Positions 28,738 through 39,386 are shown, counted from the first letter of the stretch. The stretch: DNA of 64,000 bases from Serratia ficaria (GCF_900187015.1 NZ_LT906479.1:3534001-3598000), one strand, 5' to 3'. The notes: a model not told the origin generated them from the sequence alone. A program made the numbers and translations.

Positions 28738-30342
28738 ATGGCTAGCACTCCACTGCTTTCGATTCAGGATCTCAGCGTCGCCTTCCGACAGGGAGAGGCG
28801 CTGGTTCCGGTGGTCAACGGCCTGTCGCTGCAGATAGAGCAGGCCGAAACGCTGGCGTTGGTCGGCGAATCCGGCTCCGGCAAAAGCGTTACCGCGCTGT
28901 CGGTGCTGCGCCTGCTGCCGTCGCCGCCGGTGGTCTATCCCGGCGGCGATATCCGCTTCAACGGCGCCTCGCTGCTGCATGCGCCCGAGTCTGAGCTGCG
29001 CAAAGTGCGCGGCAACCAGATAGCGATGATATTTCAAGAACCCATGGTGTCGCTCAATCCGCTGCACAACATCGAAAAACAGCTGGCGGAAGTGCTGATG
29101 CTGCACCGCGGCATGCGGCGCGACGCGGCGCGCAGTGAGATTATTCAGTGTCTGGATCGGGTCGGCATCCGCAGTGCCAAAACCCGGCTGAAAGATTATC
29201 CGCACCAGCTCTCCGGCGGCGAACGCCAGCGGGTGATGATCGCCATGGCGGTGCTGACCCGGCCCAAGCTGCTGATCGCCGACGAACCCACCACCGCCCT
29301 CGACGTGACCATTCAGGCGCAGATCCTGAAGCTGTTGCAGGAGCTGAAGCAGGAAATGGGCATGGGATTGCTGTTCATCACCCATAACCTGAATATCGTG
29401 CGCCGCCTGGCGGATAACGTGGCGGTCATGCGCGAGGGGCGCTGCGTGGAACAGAACCGGCGCGCCTTGCTGTTCAGCCGGCCGCAGCACCCCTATACCC
29501 AACGCCTGCTGGCCGCCGAAGACGTCGGCGAACCGCTGCCGCTGCCTGAACCGCCCCCCGGCGGCGCCTGCCCGCTGCTCAAGGTGGAAGGCCTGCAGGT
29601 CCGGTTCCCCATTCGCCGCGGCCTGCTGCGCCGTACGGTAGACTACCACTACGCGTTGAACGGCCTGAGCTTCGAACTACGCGCCGGGGAAAGCGTCGGG
29701 CTGGTGGGGGAGTCCGGCTCCGGAAAAAGCACCACCGGGCTGGCGCTGCTGCGCCTGCTGGCCTCTCAGGGCGCGATGTGGTTCGACGGCGAGCCCCTGC
29801 ACGCGCTCAATATGAAGCAGATGCTGCCCTACCGCAGCCGCATGCAGATAGTCTTCCAGGATCCTTATTCCGCGCTGAATCCGCGGCTGACCGTGCAGCA
29901 GATCATCGCCGAAGGGCTGGAGGTGCACCAGAAACTGAGCGCCGAACAGCGGGAGCAACGGGTGATCGCGGCGCTGCAGGAGGTTGGGCTGGATGCGCAA
30001 TTGCGCCATCGCTATCCCACCGAGTTCTCCGGCGGCCAGCGTCAGCGCATCGCCATCGCCCGCGCGCTGATCCTGCAGCCGCAGCTGCTGATCCTCGATG
30101 AGCCGACGTCTTCGCTGGACAAATCGGTGCAGGCGCAGGTTTTGACCTTGCTGAAGTCGCTGCAACGGCGCCACCGGCTGGCCTATCTGTTTATCAGCCA
30201 TGATTTGCAGGTGGTGCGCTCACTGTGCCATCAGGTCATCGTGCTGCGGCAGGGGGAAGTGGTTGAACAGGGGGATTGCCGGACGATTTTCACCTCGCCC
30301 GCGGCCGACTATACCCGACAGCTGCTGCAGCTGGCGGATTAG
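28738..30342 (+). CDS. yejF: Peptide ABC transporter ATP-binding protein YejF (two fused ABC domains)
   Basis: YejF powers the Yej importer with two ATPase domains in one chain of 534 residues. The first domain has Walker [10 protein letters not shown], signature LSGGERQRV and Walker [13 protein letters not shown]. The second has Walker [12 protein letters not shown], signature FSGGQRQRI and Walker [13 protein letters not shown]. Each has the oligopeptide_HPY-like extension after it. The ATG at 28738 follows the yejE stop by one base; a longer in-frame start eight codons upstream lies inside yejE and is unlikely. It is the last gene of the operon and converges with yejG. Confidence 0.96.
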   Translation: MASTPLLSIQDLSVAFRQGEALVPVVNGLSLQIEQAETLALVGESGSGKSVTALSVLRLLPSPPVVYPGGDIRFNGASLLHAPESELRKVRGNQIAMIFQEPMVSLNPLHNIEKQLAEVLMLHRGMRRDAARSEIIQCLDRVGIRSAKTRLKDYPHQLSGGERQRVMIAMAVLTRPKLLIADEPTTALDVTIQAQILKLLQELKQEMGMGLLFITHNLNIVRRLADNVAVMREGRCVEQNRRALLFSRPQHPYTQRLLAAEDVGEPLPLPEPPPGGACPLLKVEGLQVRFPIRRGLLRRTVDYHYALNGLSFELRAGESVGLVGESGSGKSTTGLALLRLLASQGAMWFDGEPLHALNMKQMLPYRSRMQIVFQDPYSALNPRLTVQQIIAEGLEVHQKLSAEQREQRVIAALQEVGLDAQLRHRYPTEFSGGQRQRIAIARALILQPQLLILDEPTSSLDKSVQAQVLTLLKSLQRRHRLAYLFISHDLQVVRSLCHQVIVLRQGEVVEQGDCRTIFTSPAADYTRQLLQLAD

Positions 30343-30350
30343 CGGCGGGA

Positions 30351-30695
30351 TCAGAAAGGGTACTGTGCGCTAAGCTGCTCGGCAATCGCCGCGCCGACGT
30401 TTTTAAGCCGGCACATGGTGGCGCTTTCGTCGCTGCGTTGCACAAACAGGCAGGGTTCCCCTTCCCATTCGACGACGGCGCAGTCGACCTGGATCTCCTG
30501 CAGCGACAGGTTGAGCTGCTGCATGACCTGCCAGGCCTCGGCCCCTTCATGGCTGAGCAGCTTCAGGCCAATCAGGTTGTTATCTTCGTCTATTCCGCTC
30601 AGCGGAATCGGTTCAACCTTGACGCCGGTGAAACCAGATAGCCAACGATAACTTTGCGGCAAGCGATGCACTACCGAAAGTTGGATACTCTCCAC
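30351..30695 (-). CDS. yejG: YejG family protein of unknown function
   Basis: This 114-residue cytoplasmic protein is conserved in enterobacteria beside yejF, as here. The match to E. coli YejG is plain at [28 protein letters not shown] and TMCRLKNVG. The start codon is GTG at 30695, which aligns with the E. coli start; an ATG two bases further up is out of frame. E. coli yejG has been linked to aminoglycoside tolerance, but its biochemical role is unknown. It converges with yejF across eight bases. Confidence 0.88.
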   Translation of the reverse strand: MESIQLSVVHRLPQSYRWLSGFTGVKVEPIPLSGIDEDNNLIGLKLLSHEGAEAWQVMQQLNLSLQEIQVDCAVVEWEGEPCLFVQRSDESATMCRLKNVGAAIAEQLSAQYPF

Positions 30696-31248
30696 ATGAA
30701 ATCCCTAGTTTGAAAAGGTGAAACACTTTTTACCTGACAGGGTTACTAAGTTATAGCCGCTGACCACCGACTCTGCCGCGAACAAATGTTATTTGAATGT
30801 AAAATTTGTCACAGTTCGTTAACCTAGCCCTGCGCGTGCTGATGTCATGCTGTTTTTCATGCGCCGTGCGGTGTCGTTTCACGGCATTTTGCGACTCAGC
30901 TCGCATTTTTGCGTTATATGTAACCCTTTCCCGCAGCGATCTCAACTCTTTTTTCTTGCAATACGGCTACTTTCTAGCCGCCATAATTTTACATTGCAGA
31001 AACATTTAACTTTATGCGCCACCGCGTGCGATACGCCTAATGCGTTGATTTAGCTTGTGACTAACGCAAACCGCCGCCAAACGGCGGGGCCGGAGAATAC
31101 CCGCGCAGACGGTGATAATCACGCAGGGGAACGCCGCACTTTTTTAACAAAAAGCACACAGTCGCGCTGAAGGACACTTGATTAGCCTGCAAATATTTAG
31201 CAACAAACTTTTCATTGCCAACCGGCAGGCCCGCCGGTAGGGCCAGGA
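30696..31248. other. Long intergenic region between yejG and bcr
   Basis: No convincing protein gene is present in these roughly 550 bases. The part next to yejG (30700-30990) is AT-rich and must carry the yejG promoter. The part at 31066-31146 is G+C-rich and structured, and is described separately. Short open frames on both strands have poor ribosome-binding sites and no recognised similarity. Confidence 0.5.
31066..31146 (+). ncRNA. Candidate structured RNA in the yejG-bcr gap
   Basis: Two adjacent stems can form: CCGCCG/CGGCGG (31071-31087, loop CCAAA), and CCCGCG with CGC-A-GGG (31100-31128), which also holds the inner palindrome GTGATAATCAC. About ten bases later comes a run of six T (31140-31145). 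This looks like a small plus-strand transcript, but I recognise no known family and see no clear promoter. Confidence 0.25.
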
Positions 31249-31277
31249 CCCAAGCCGGCGCTTAGCCCCGGCTTGGG
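31249..31277 (-). terminator. Strong hairpin after bcr
   Basis: CCCAAGCCGG and CCGGCTTGGG are perfect ten-base arms seven bases beyond the bcr stop codon. No T run follows in the direction of bcr transcription, so it is a stable 3' end or a weak terminator. Confidence 0.6.
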
Positions 31278-31284
31278 AGGAAAG

Positions 31285-32487
31285 TCAGGCGGCGCGGTTG
31301 CGCGGCCGGCTGGCGTACAGGTAGAACAGCACCGCCACGATGCTGCACAGCGCCATCGAGGAGACCATCGGCCAGGCGCTCTTGCCCGGCGCCAGCGACA
31401 GCACCGCCCCCACCAGCGCGCCGATGCTGAAGCGCAGCGTGCCGGCCAGGGAAGACGCCGTACCCGCCATATGCGGGAAATCATCCAGGATCACCGCCAT
31501 GGCGTTGGAGGAAATCATCGCGATACAGCCCAGATAGACCGCCACGCCGATCACCAGCGCCCAGAAGCCCAGGCCAAGGGCGCTGACCGCCAGCAGCCAC
31601 AGCCCCATCGCCAGCTGCACCAGCAGCCCCAGGCGGAACATCCTGACCGCCCCCACCCGCCGCACGTTGCGGCTGTTGACCAGCGTGGTCAGGAACAGGA
31701 ACACGATGTTCAGCGCGAAGTAATAGCCGAAGTGCTGGGGTGAAACGTGATTCAACTCGATATAGACAAAGGGCCCGGCGCTGAGGAACGAAAACATGCC
31801 GGCAAACGAGAAGGCGCTGGCCAGCATATAGCTCAGCACCCGCTTGTGACGGAACAGCGAAGCGAAGTTGCCCAGCGTGGTGCGCAAATGGAACTTCTGC
31901 CGCCGCTCTGGCGGCAGCGTTTCCTTGATAAACAGCGCCACCAGCAACGAGCCGATCAGCGCCGCGGCACCCATGGTCCAGAAGATGGCGTGCCAGCTGA
32001 ACCACAGCAACAGCGCGCCGCCGATCATCGGCGCCAGCAGCGGCGCAATGGTCATCACCAGAATGACGAACGACATCATGCGCGAGAACTCGTCCTTGGT
32101 GAACATATCGCGCATCAGGGCGTTGATCACCACGCTGGCGGCGGCGGCGGCCAGGCCATGCAGGAAACGCAGGCCGATCAGTTGATCGATAGACTGCGCC
32201 ATGGCGCAGGCGCAGCCGGCGATGGCGAAGATCAGCGTTCCCCACAGGATCACCGGTTTGCGGCCGATGCTGTCCGACATCGGGCCATAGAACAGCTGCC
32301 CGAAGGCAAAACCCAGCATGTAGGCGCTGAGCGTCATCTGCACGCTGCCTGATTCGACGCCAAACTGTGCGGCGATCACCGGCATGCTGGGCAGATACAT
32401 GTCGATGGCCAACGGCATCAGCATGGAAAGCAGGCCCAGAATAAAAATCAAACCGAGGTGAGATGTCCGGTTCTGTTGCACGTTCAA
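31285..32487 (-). CDS. bcr: Bcr/CflA family multidrug efflux MFS transporter
   Basis: This is a proton-driven exporter of twelve helices and 400 residues. E. coli Bcr confers resistance to bicyclomycin and to sulfonamides when overproduced, and exports cysteine. Typical DHA1 features are [19 protein letters not shown] at the first helix, [17 protein letters not shown] (motif A) and [13 protein letters not shown]. The neighbour upstream is rsuA, in the same direction and 29 bases away, as in E. coli. A short U-rich leader or separate promoter is not resolved. Confidence 0.93.
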   Translation of the reverse strand: MNVQQNRTSHLGLIFILGLLSMLMPLAIDMYLPSMPVIAAQFGVESGSVQMTLSAYMLGFAFGQLFYGPMSDSIGRKPVILWGTLIFAIAGCACAMAQSIDQLIGLRFLHGLAAAAASVVINALMRDMFTKDEFSRMMSFVILVMTIAPLLAPMIGGALLLWFSWHAIFWTMGAAALIGSLLVALFIKETLPPERRQKFHLRTTLGNFASLFRHKRVLSYMLASAFSFAGMFSFLSAGPFVYIELNHVSPQHFGYYFALNIVFLFLTTLVNSRNVRRVGAVRMFRLGLLVQLAMGLWLLAVSALGLGFWALVIGVAVYLGCIAMISSNAMAVILDDFPHMAGTASSLAGTLRFSIGALVGAVLSLAPGKSAWPMVSSMALCSIVAVLFYLYASRPRNRAA

Positions 32488-32516
32488 CGACTCCTTAGTC
32501 AGCCGCGATAGTCAGT

Positions 32517-33230
32517 TCAATCCTGCAGGTGCGGCGCACCCACGCTGGCGATTTCTTCTTCGGTGAGCGGGCGGTATTCGCCCGGCGCCAGATCCTCATC
32601 CATCACGATGGCGCCGATGCGCTCGCGATGCAGCTCGACCACCCGGTTGCCGACCGCGGCGAACATGCGCTTCACCTGATGGTAACGCCCTTCGCTGATG
32701 GTCAAACGCACCAGGCAATCTTCAATCTGCTCCAGCTGCGCGGGACGGGTCAGGTCCTTTTCGTTGTGCAGCTGCACGCCTTCGGCGAAACGCTGCGCGG
32801 TATCTTCCGCCAACGGGTGCTCCAGCGTTACCAGGTAGGTTTTCTCGCAGTGGTGTTTCGGCGAGGTCACGCGATGCGACCACTGGCCGTCATCGGTCAT
32901 CAGCACCAGGCCGGTGGTGTCGATATCCAGCCGACCTGCGGCATGCAGCTTGTAGGCAACCGGTTCATCGAGGAAGTACAGCACCGTCGGGTGATCGGGA
33001 TCGTCGGTGGAACAGACGTAGCCCTGCGGTTTGTTGAGCATGAAATAACGCGGGCCGTTCTGCTGCAGCAGCGGATTGCCGTCGAACGTCACCTCCTGCT
33101 CCGGGGTCAGCTTGAGCGCCCCGCTCTTCACCACTTCACCGTCCACGGTGACGCGTTTGGCCCGAAGTTCGCGCGCTACCAGCGCACGGCTAATACCTAA
33201 CTGCTGAGATAAAAACTTGTCCAGTCGCAT
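32517..33230 (-). CDS. rsuA: 16S rRNA pseudouridine(516) synthase
   Basis: RsuA converts U516 of 16S rRNA to pseudouridine. The 237 residues show an N-terminal S4 RNA-binding domain ([20 protein letters not shown]), then the catalytic motif [17 protein letters not shown] with the essential Asp. The C-terminal block [15 protein letters not shown] is typical of the RsuA family. The ATG at 33230 aligns with the E. coli start; the frame stays open 44 codons further upstream without family similarity. bcr follows in the same orientation. Confidence 0.95.
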   Translation of the reverse strand: MRLDKFLSQQLGISRALVARELRAKRVTVDGEVVKSGALKLTPEQEVTFDGNPLLQQNGPRYFMLNKPQGYVCSTDDPDHPTVLYFLDEPVAYKLHAAGRLDIDTTGLVLMTDDGQWSHRVTSPKHHCEKTYLVTLEHPLAEDTAQRFAEGVQLHNEKDLTRPAQLEQIEDCLVRLTISEGRYHQVKRMFAAVGNRVVELHRERIGAIVMDEDLAPGEYRPLTEEEIASVGAPHLQD

Positions 33231-33473
33231 TGGATCTGCTTTGCCTGTCGTTGTTATGATCGCATTGATCGTATTGCCAAAATATGACGCCCCGCCGTTG
33301 CACCGGGTGCAAATGGCAGGTTCGAAGGGGAAATCGCGTGGGGAAACAGCGATTGCTGTCACACAAGTATAGCGGCGGAAACCGTCCCCTGACAGGGGTA
33401 TTTCCGCGCTTCTCGCACCGCGAGCGCTCAGAGGGCATAATAATAGAAATTTTTTGGCCGTCTGGGGAGTAAA

Positions 33474-33545
33474 ATGTCACTGTTTCTGTGGGATCAGATG
33501 TTACAAAAGCTGTTCCCGGCGGCCCTTCTCAACTCACGGCGTTAA
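33474..33545 (+). CDS. Short leader reading frame directly upstream of radD
   Basis: A 23-codon frame begins with ATG behind a good GGGGAG site at four bases and ends with TAA only three bases before the radD start. It starts [10 protein letters not shown] and is rich in leucine, with three arginine/serine codons at the end. radD itself has no clear ribosome-binding site, because the bases before its ATG are CGGCGTTAATTT. Ribosomes finishing the leader could therefore re-initiate at radD. This is inferred from spacing; no similarity is recognised. Confidence 0.5.
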   Translation: MSLFLWDQMLQKLFPAALLNSRR

Positions 33546-33548
33546 TTT

Positions 33549-35306
33549 ATGGCATTTACCCTGCGCCCCTACCAGCTGGAAGCGGTCGAAGCCACCATCA
33601 AACATTTCCGTCAGCACCCCGAACCGGCGCTGATCGTGCTGCCGACCGGCGCCGGCAAAAGCCTGGTGATCGCCGAGCTGGCGAAACGCGCGCGCGGCCG
33701 GGTGCTGGTGCTGGCCCACGTCAAGGAGCTGGTGGCGCAGAACCACGCCAAATACTGCGCCTACGGGCTGGAGGCGGATATCTTCGCCGCCGGCCTGCAG
33801 CAGAAAGACAGCGCCGGCAAGGTGGTGTTCGGCAGCGTACAGTCGGTGGCGCGCAACCTGGCGCTGTTTGACGGCGCCTTCTCCCTGCTGATTATCGACG
33901 AATGCCACCGCATCAGCGACGACGACGACAGCCAGTATCAGCAGATCATCCAGCATCTGCAAAAGTCCAACCCGCAGCTGCGGCTGCTGGGGCTGACCGC
34001 CACGCCTTATCGGCTGGGCAAGGGATGGATCTATCAATACCACTACCACGGCTTTACCCGCGGCGACGGCGGCAGCCTGTTCCGCGATTGCATCTATGAA
34101 TTGCCGCTGCGCTATATGATCAAAAACGGCTACCTGGTGCCGCCGGAACGGCTGGACATGCCGATCGTGCAGTACGACTTCAGCCGGCTGGAGGCCAGAA
34201 GCAACGGGCTGTTCAGCGAAGCGGACCTGAACCGCGAACTGAAGCGGCAGGATCGCATCACCCCGCACATCATCAGCCAGATAGTGGAGTATGCCGAAGA
34301 CCGCAAAGGGGTGATGATCTTCGCCTCCACCGTCGAGCACGCACGCGAGATCCACGGGCTGTTGCCTGACGGCTCGGCGGCGTTGGTCAGCGCCGAGACC
34401 CCCGCCGCCGAGCGGGACGCGCTGATCGAGGCCTTTAAACGGCAGCGGCTGCGTTATCTGGTCAACGTGGCGGTGCTGACCACCGGCTTCGATGCGCCGC
34501 ACGTCGACCTGATCGCCATTTTGCGCCCCACCGAATCCGTCAGCCTGTATCAGCAGATTGTCGGCCGCGGGCTGCGCCTGGCGCCCGGCAAGCAGGACTG
34601 CCTGATCCTCGACTACGCCGGCAACCCCCACGACCTGTTCACGCCGGAGGTCGGCGCCAGCAAACCGCACGGCGACAGCCAGCCGGTGCAGGTATTCTGC
34701 CCGGGCTGCGGCTTCGCCAACCTGTTCTGGGGCAAATGCACCGAAAACGGCGATATTATCGAGCATTACGGCCGCCGCTGTCAGGGCTGGCTGGAGGACG
34801 ATGAGGGCCACCGCGAACAGTGCGACTACCGCTTTCGCTTCAAAAGCTGCCCGCACTGCGGCGCCGAGAATGACATTGCCGCGCGCCGCTGCCACCAATG
34901 CCAGGCGGTGCTGGTCGATCCCGACGATATGCTCAAGGCGGCGCTGAAGTTGAAAGACGCCCTGGTGCTGCGCTGCGGCGGCATGGCGCTGCAAAGCGGC
35001 CGCGACGACAAGGGCGAATGGCTGAAGGCCACCTACTATGACGAGGACGGCACCGGCACCAGCGAACGTTTCCGCCTGCAAACGCCGGCGCAGCGCAAGG
35101 CGTTCGACATGCTGTTCCTGCGCCCGCATCAGCGCGCGCCCGGCGTGCCGTTCAACTGGCACACCGCCGCCGACGTGCTGGCCCAGCAGGCGGCGCTGCG
35201 CCACCCGGACTTCGTGGTGGCGCGCAAACGCGGCCAATTCTGGCAGGTGCGGGAAAAAGTGTTCGATTATCAGGGCCGCTTTCGCCGCGCCAACGATCTG
35301 TATTAA
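33549..35306 (+). CDS. radD: DNA repair helicase RadD (YejH)
   Basis: RadD is a superfamily 2 helicase-like ATPase that assists RecA-mediated strand exchange and repair of double-strand breaks. The 585 residues have Walker A PTGAGKS (32-38), motif II IIDECH, motif III LTATPYR, and motif [10 protein letters not shown]. The C-terminal half carries two zinc-ribbon pairs, [14 protein letters not shown] and [15 protein letters not shown], both expected in RadD. Length and location between rsuA and rplY match E. coli YejH (586). Translation may depend on the short frame directly upstream. Confidence 0.94.
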   Translation: MAFTLRPYQLEAVEATIKHFRQHPEPALIVLPTGAGKSLVIAELAKRARGRVLVLAHVKELVAQNHAKYCAYGLEADIFAAGLQQKDSAGKVVFGSVQSVARNLALFDGAFSLLIIDECHRISDDDDSQYQQIIQHLQKSNPQLRLLGLTATPYRLGKGWIYQYHYHGFTRGDGGSLFRDCIYELPLRYMIKNGYLVPPERLDMPIVQYDFSRLEARSNGLFSEADLNRELKRQDRITPHIISQIVEYAEDRKGVMIFASTVEHAREIHGLLPDGSAALVSAETPAAERDALIEAFKRQRLRYLVNVAVLTTGFDAPHVDLIAILRPTESVSLYQQIVGRGLRLAPGKQDCLILDYAGNPHDLFTPEVGASKPHGDSQPVQVFCPGCGFANLFWGKCTENGDIIEHYGRRCQGWLEDDEGHREQCDYRFRFKSCPHCGAENDIAARRCHQCQAVLVDPDDMLKAALKLKDALVLRCGGMALQSGRDDKGEWLKATYYDEDGTGTSERFRLQTPAQRKAFDMLFLRPHQRAPGVPFNWHTAADVLAQQAALRHPDFVVARKRGQFWQVREKVFDYQGRFRRANDLY

Positions 35307-35370
35307 CGGCGGCGGCGGGCAGGTTTTCATTGCCCTGCGGGCCGCTTTCCGCTAAAATGCCGCCCGCTTT

Positions 35371-35430
35371 GCCCGGGTTCGCCCGGCGTTGAAGCAGGTT
35401 ATCGAACTCGCTACTGGGTCGCCTGTAGCG
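35371..35430 (+). promoter_or_regulatory. L25 (rplY) mRNA leader, autoregulatory structure
   Basis: Two hairpins precede rplY. The first is CCGGG/CCCGG with a TTCG tetraloop (35373-35386). The second is an imperfect stem, CGCTAC/GTAGCG, with a mismatch and a GTCG loop (35409-35430). In E. coli and relatives the rplY leader is known to mimic the 5S rRNA site of L25 and so let L25 repress its own translation. The position and the two-hairpin layout fit; the detailed 5S mimicry is not verified. Confidence 0.55.
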
Positions 35431-35459
35431 GGGTAAATTTTCTTTTAAGAGAAAAAACA

Positions 35460-35744
35460 ATGTTCACTATCAATGTAGAAGTACGTAAAGACCAGGGTAA
35501 GGGTGCGAGCCGCCGCCTGCGTGCAGCAAATAAATTCCCAGCTATCGTTTACGGTGGCGAAGAAGCGCCAGTTTCCATCGAACTGGACCATGATTCCGTA
35601 AAGAACATGGAAGCTAAACCAGAATTCTACAGCGAAGCAGTAACTCTGGTTATCGACGGTAAAGAAACCAAAGTTAAGGTTCAGGCTGTACAGCGTCACC
35701 CGTTCAAGCCGAAGCTGGCCCACATCGACTTCGTTCGCGCGTAA
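35460..35744 (+). CDS. rplY: 50S ribosomal protein L25
   Basis: L25 binds 5S rRNA in the large subunit. The 94-residue single-domain form is the one found in E. coli and relatives, without the C-terminal TL5/CTC extension. It starts [20 protein letters not shown] and ends [11 protein letters not shown]. Codon choice is biased to highly expressed codons, unlike its neighbours. A purine-rich AAGAGAAAAAACA stretch leads into the ATG. A strong terminator follows. Confidence 0.98.
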   Translation: MFTINVEVRKDQGKGASRRLRAANKFPAIVYGGEEAPVSIELDHDSVKNMEAKPEFYSEAVTLVIDGKETKVKVQAVQRHPFKPKLAHIDFVRA

Positions 35745-35781
35745 TCGCAACGTATTCGAGCTTTTCGGGACGCCGAAGTAG

Positions 35782-35808
35782 AAAACGCCGCAATTGCGGC
35801 GTTTTTTA
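35782..35808 (+). terminator. Terminator of rplY, bidirectional with yejK
   Basis: AAAACGCCGCAATTGCGGCG is followed by six T residues. The symmetric A and T runs let it act on both rplY and the convergent yejK transcript. Confidence 0.92.
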
Positions 35809-35829
35809 TTGTCTGCGATTCGGCCAGGT

Positions 35830-36840
35830 TTACTTATTGCCGCCGTTCAAACGGCGTTGCAGCTGGTCGCGCAGGTTCGGCGGCGTGCCTTTGATGGTCA
35901 GCGTGTCCGTCGCCGCGTCCCAGAAAATGCGCTCGCCCAGCAGCATGGCGTCAAAATTCATGCTGATGCCGCCGCCGCTGCCGGCGAATTTGGTCAGCTG
36001 GCGCAGGGTGCCGCGATCCGCCGGGAAGCTGTCTTCCAGCTGGTAGCCCTGCTCGCTGGAGAACTGCATGAAATCCTTCTCGCCGACCGGCGCGATTTCC
36101 TGCGACAGCGCCTGCAGCTCGATCTCTTCACCGGCCTGCAGCTGCTCGTTGCAGTAGCTGTACACCTGCTGGCGCACCGACTGGCGCTCGTTTTTATCCA
36201 GCTGCGCATCGGCGCAATAATCGTCGACCGCCTGCAGCAGCCCGCGGTTTTGCGCCTTGGTGTCGAGCCCTTCGGCCGCCGCCAGGAAATCCATAAAGAA
36301 ATCGGACACCTTGCGCCCCACCCGCCCTTTCAGGAAGGTCAGGTAGCGGGTTGACTCCGGGTTGGTTTCCCACTCGGTCAGATCGATGCGCGCCACGATG
36401 TCGGCGTGGTTGATGTCCAGATAATGGGTGGTGTTGATATCCAGCTCTTCGTTGACGCGCATGCTGTTGCGGCTGTTCAGCACCGCAATCAGCAAATACT
36501 CCACCGCCAGGTAGCGGTATTGACCAAACAGCACCACGCCGCCTTCGGCGAACGGGTACTTGGCTAGCTCATCGCGCAAACGCCCGGTGGCCGCGCGGCT
36601 GAACGCCAGAAAGTCCTTGTCGTCCTTGCGGCAGGTGCGCAGCGCTTCCGCCAGTTCGCTGCCTTCGTTGAACAGGCCATAGGCCTTGCTCTTGGCGCTG
36701 TAAACGCGATGCAGTTCCGCCATCATCTCTTCCACCGCCGCGTTGGCCGGAAGCAGGGAATCGCGCAGCACCACGTCCAGCGTTTGCTCGTCGCGTTTAA
36801 CCAACTGGTGCAGAGCGATCTGGTCGATATCCAGACTCAT
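35830..36840 (-). CDS. yejK: Nucleoid-associated protein YejK (NdpA)
   Basis: YejK is an abundant nucleoid protein of 336 residues that binds double-stranded DNA and interacts with topoisomerase IV and gyrase. It starts with [19 protein letters not shown] and shows the family blocks [20 protein letters not shown] and [18 protein letters not shown]. The length matches E. coli (335). It diverges from yejL and converges on rplY, exactly as in E. coli. The ribosome-binding site is AGGAGG. Confidence 0.96.
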   Translation of the reverse strand: MSLDIDQIALHQLVKRDEQTLDVVLRDSLLPANAAVEEMMAELHRVYSAKSKAYGLFNEGSELAEALRTCRKDDKDFLAFSRAATGRLRDELAKYPFAEGGVVLFGQYRYLAVEYLLIAVLNSRNSMRVNEELDINTTHYLDINHADIVARIDLTEWETNPESTRYLTFLKGRVGRKVSDFFMDFLAAAEGLDTKAQNRGLLQAVDDYCADAQLDKNERQSVRQQVYSYCNEQLQAGEEIELQALSQEIAPVGEKDFMQFSSEQGYQLEDSFPADRGTLRQLTKFAGSGGGISMNFDAMLLGERIFWDAATDTLTIKGTPPNLRDQLQRRLNGGNK

Positions 36841-37040
36841 GGTAAATCCTCCTGTTCTTTAGCCGCGTATTCAAACACCGAAGGCTTCGACCTGCAATAC
36901 CAAAACCCGAAACAGCGCGGGCAATCCGCAAACTCGTCGATGCGGCGACGTCAAGTACGAAAGGGGGCGATAAAAGAGCGGAAAATCACTGCCCTATACG
37001 GTAAGATATGGGACTTTGTCAGGTTACTAAGCGCAATCTT

Positions 37041-37268
37041 ATGCCACAATCATCTCGTTACAGTGACGAACACGTTGAACAACTGCTCTCAGAGCTGGTC
37101 AACGTTCTGGAAAAACACCATACTCCCACCGATCTTTCTCTGATGGTGCTGGGCAACATGGTAACTAATCTGATCAACACCAGCGTTGCTCCCGCGCAGC
37201 GGAAAACCCTGGCGAGATCGTTTGCTGAAGCCCTGCAGGCTTCTATTCGTGAAGATAAAGCGCATTAA
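37041..37268 (+). CDS. yejL: YejL family small protein (UPF0352)
   Basis: This 75-residue, mostly helical cytoplasmic protein starts [20 protein letters not shown]. coli YejL is the same length and lies in the same place between yejK and yejM. I chose the ATG at 37041 because it matches the family start; the ATG eleven codons upstream is in a region without similarity. It is probably co-transcribed with yejM, which begins nine bases later. Function is unknown. Confidence 0.92.
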   Translation: MPQSSRYSDEHVEQLLSELVNVLEKHHTPTDLSLMVLGNMVTNLINTSVAPAQRKTLARSFAEALQASIREDKAH

Positions 37269-37277
37269 TACTTACTT

Positions 37278-39059
37278 ATGGTGACAAACCGTCAGCGTTA
37301 TCGTGAAAAAGTCTCCCAGATGATTAGCTGGGGGCACTGGTTCGCCTTATTCAATATCCTGCTCGCCCTCGGGTTGGGCAGCCGCTACCTGTTTGTCACC
37401 GATTGGCCCTCTTCGCTGCTGGGCCGGATCTACGCCCTGGTCAGCCTGCTGGGCCACTTCAGCTTTATCGTGTTCGCCGGCTACCTGCTGGTGATCTTCC
37501 CGCTCACCTTCGTGGTGATGTCGCAGCGGCTGCTGCGCTTTATTTCCGCCGCGTTGGCGACCGCAGGGCTGACGCTGCTGCTGGTCGACAGCGAGGTCTT
37601 CTCCCATTTCCACCTTCACCTCAATCCGGTGGTGTGGGAACTGGTGGTCAACCCGGATCAAAGCGAGCTGGCGCGCGACTGGCAGCTGATGTTCATCTGC
37701 GTGCCGATCATCTTCCTGGCGGAGATGCTGTTCGGCACCTGGAGCTGGCAGAAGCTGCGCAGCCTCAACCGGCAACGTTTCGGCAAACCGCTGGCGGTGC
37801 TGTTCATCTGCACCTTTTTCGCCTCGCACCTGATTTATATCTGGGCCGACGCCAACTTCTATCGCCCGATCACCATGCAGCGCGCCAACCTGCCGCTGTC
37901 GTATCCGATGACCGCGCGTAAGTTCCTTGAGAAACACGGCCTGCTCGATCAGCAGGAATATGAACGGCGCCTGGTGCAGCAGGGCAACCCGGAAGCCGTG
38001 GCGGTGGAGTACCCGCTCAGCGACCTCAGCTACAGCGATAAAGGCAGCGGTTACAACCTGCTGATGATCGTGGTGGACGGCATGCGCCCTCAGGATATGG
38101 CGCAGGACATGCCCGCCCTGACCCGCTTTGCGCAGGAAAATGTGCGCTTCAGCGACCACTACAGTTCGGGAAATCATGCCGACACCGGCCTGTTTGGCCT
38201 GTTTTACGGCATTTCGCCGACCTATCTGGACAGCGTTCTCGCCGCGCGCAAGCCTTCGGCGCTGGTGAATGCGCTTGGCGATCAGGGCTATCAGTTCGGC
38301 CTGTTCTCGTCCGACGGCTTTAACGCCGGCCTGTATCGCCAGGCCCTGTTGACCGATTTCTCGCTGCCGGCGCCGGTCAAACAAAGCGACGAAATGACCA
38401 CCCGGCAGTGGCAGCGTTGGCTGACGGATCAGGGCAGCCGGGAACCCTGGTTCTCCTATATCAACTTCAGCGGCGCCGAACCGGCCGCCGATGAAAAAAC
38501 GCCGGCGCCGGCCGACTTCATCCAGCGCTATCGCAGCGGCGCCAAAGAGGTGGACGCGCAGATAGCCCAGGTGCTGGACACCCTGAAACAACGCGGCCTG
38601 CTGGAGAAAACCGTGGTGGTGATCACGGCCGAGCACGGCGTCGAATTCAACGACACCGGCAAAGGCCAATGGGGCGCCGGCAGCAGCTTCAGCCAGCCTC
38701 AGCTGCATGTGCCGCTGGTGATCCACTGGCCGGGCACCCCGGCGCAGACCATCAATAAGCTCACCGGCCATAACGATGTGATGCGTACGCTGATGCAGCG
38801 CCTGCTGCATGTGAAAACCACGGCGAAGGATTATTCGCAGGGCGAAGACCTGTTCGCCGCCCAGCGCCGCAACAACTGGATCGCCACCGGGGACAGCAAC
38901 CTGTTGGTCATCACCACGCCAACGCAGACGCTGGTGCTGGACAACAACGGCAACTACCGCGCGTACGATAAAGACGACAAAGAGATAAAAGACGAAAAAC
39001 CTCAGCTTGCCCTGCTGTTGCAGGTGCTGACCGATGTAAAACGCTTTATCGCCAACTAA
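37278..39059 (+). CDS. yejM: LPS synthesis regulator YejM (LapC/PbgA)
   Basis: YejM monitors lipopolysaccharide at the periplasmic face of the inner membrane and restrains LapB-FtsH proteolysis of LpxC. The 593 residues have five transmembrane helices (about residues 18-200), then a linker. The periplasmic sulfatase-like domain shows MIVVDGMRPQDM, FSDHYSSGNHADTGLFGLFY and ITAEHGVEFND. The catalytic metal site of true sulfatases is incomplete in this family. It follows yejL by nine bases and precedes tRNA-Pro, as in E. coli. Confidence 0.96.
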   Translation: MVTNRQRYREKVSQMISWGHWFALFNILLALGLGSRYLFVTDWPSSLLGRIYALVSLLGHFSFIVFAGYLLVIFPLTFVVMSQRLLRFISAALATAGLTLLLVDSEVFSHFHLHLNPVVWELVVNPDQSELARDWQLMFICVPIIFLAEMLFGTWSWQKLRSLNRQRFGKPLAVLFICTFFASHLIYIWADANFYRPITMQRANLPLSYPMTARKFLEKHGLLDQQEYERRLVQQGNPEAVAVEYPLSDLSYSDKGSGYNLLMIVVDGMRPQDMAQDMPALTRFAQENVRFSDHYSSGNHADTGLFGLFYGISPTYLDSVLAARKPSALVNALGDQGYQFGLFSSDGFNAGLYRQALLTDFSLPAPVKQSDEMTTRQWQRWLTDQGSREPWFSYINFSGAEPAADEKTPAPADFIQRYRSGAKEVDAQIAQVLDTLKQRGLLEKTVVVITAEHGVEFNDTGKGQWGAGSSFSQPQLHVPLVIHWPGTPAQTINKLTGHNDVMRTLMQRLLHVKTTAKDYSQGEDLFAAQRRNNWIATGDSNLLVITTPTQTLVLDNNGNYRAYDKDDKEIKDEKPQLALLLQVLTDVKRFIAN

Positions 39060-39137
39060 CTGCTTAAAACAAAAGCAATCGGATGGAGAGGCTCTTGCAT
39101 TAACATCGGGAACAGGTAGTATGATTTTCCATAGCGT

Positions 39138-39214
39138 CGGCATGTAGCGCAGCCTGGTAGCGCACCGTCATGGGGTGTCGGGGGTCGGAGGTTCGAATCC
39201 TCTCATGCCGACCA
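39138..39214 (+). tRNA. proL: tRNA-Pro(GGG)
   Basis: This 77-base gene includes an encoded CCA end. The acceptor stem CGGCATG pairs with CATGCCG, the D arm is GCGC/GCGC, the anticodon loop ATGGGGT has GGG at the anticodon, and the T arm contains GGTTCGAATCC. It corresponds closely to E. coli proL, also located just after yejM. Confidence 0.97.
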
Positions 39215-39225
39215 AAACACCTTTA

Positions 39226-39254
39226 AAAACCAACCCTTTGCGGTTGGTTTTTTT
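39226..39254 (+). terminator. Terminator of tRNA-Pro
   Basis: AAACCAACC and GGTTGGTTT form a nine-base stem with a CTTTGC loop. Counting the last three T of the arm there is a run of seven T. It begins 12 bases after the tRNA CCA end. Confidence 0.88.
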
Positions 39255-39386
39255 GTGCCGCCAGAGAAGTGACCGCCATTCCCACAGCCCCGCGCTTCCC
39301 GCCAACAGATTCAGAATTGGCCCAGTAAACTCAGCGTATTCCGCATGCTATATTGAACAAAGTTTACCTAAATACTGGGAGCTGTA

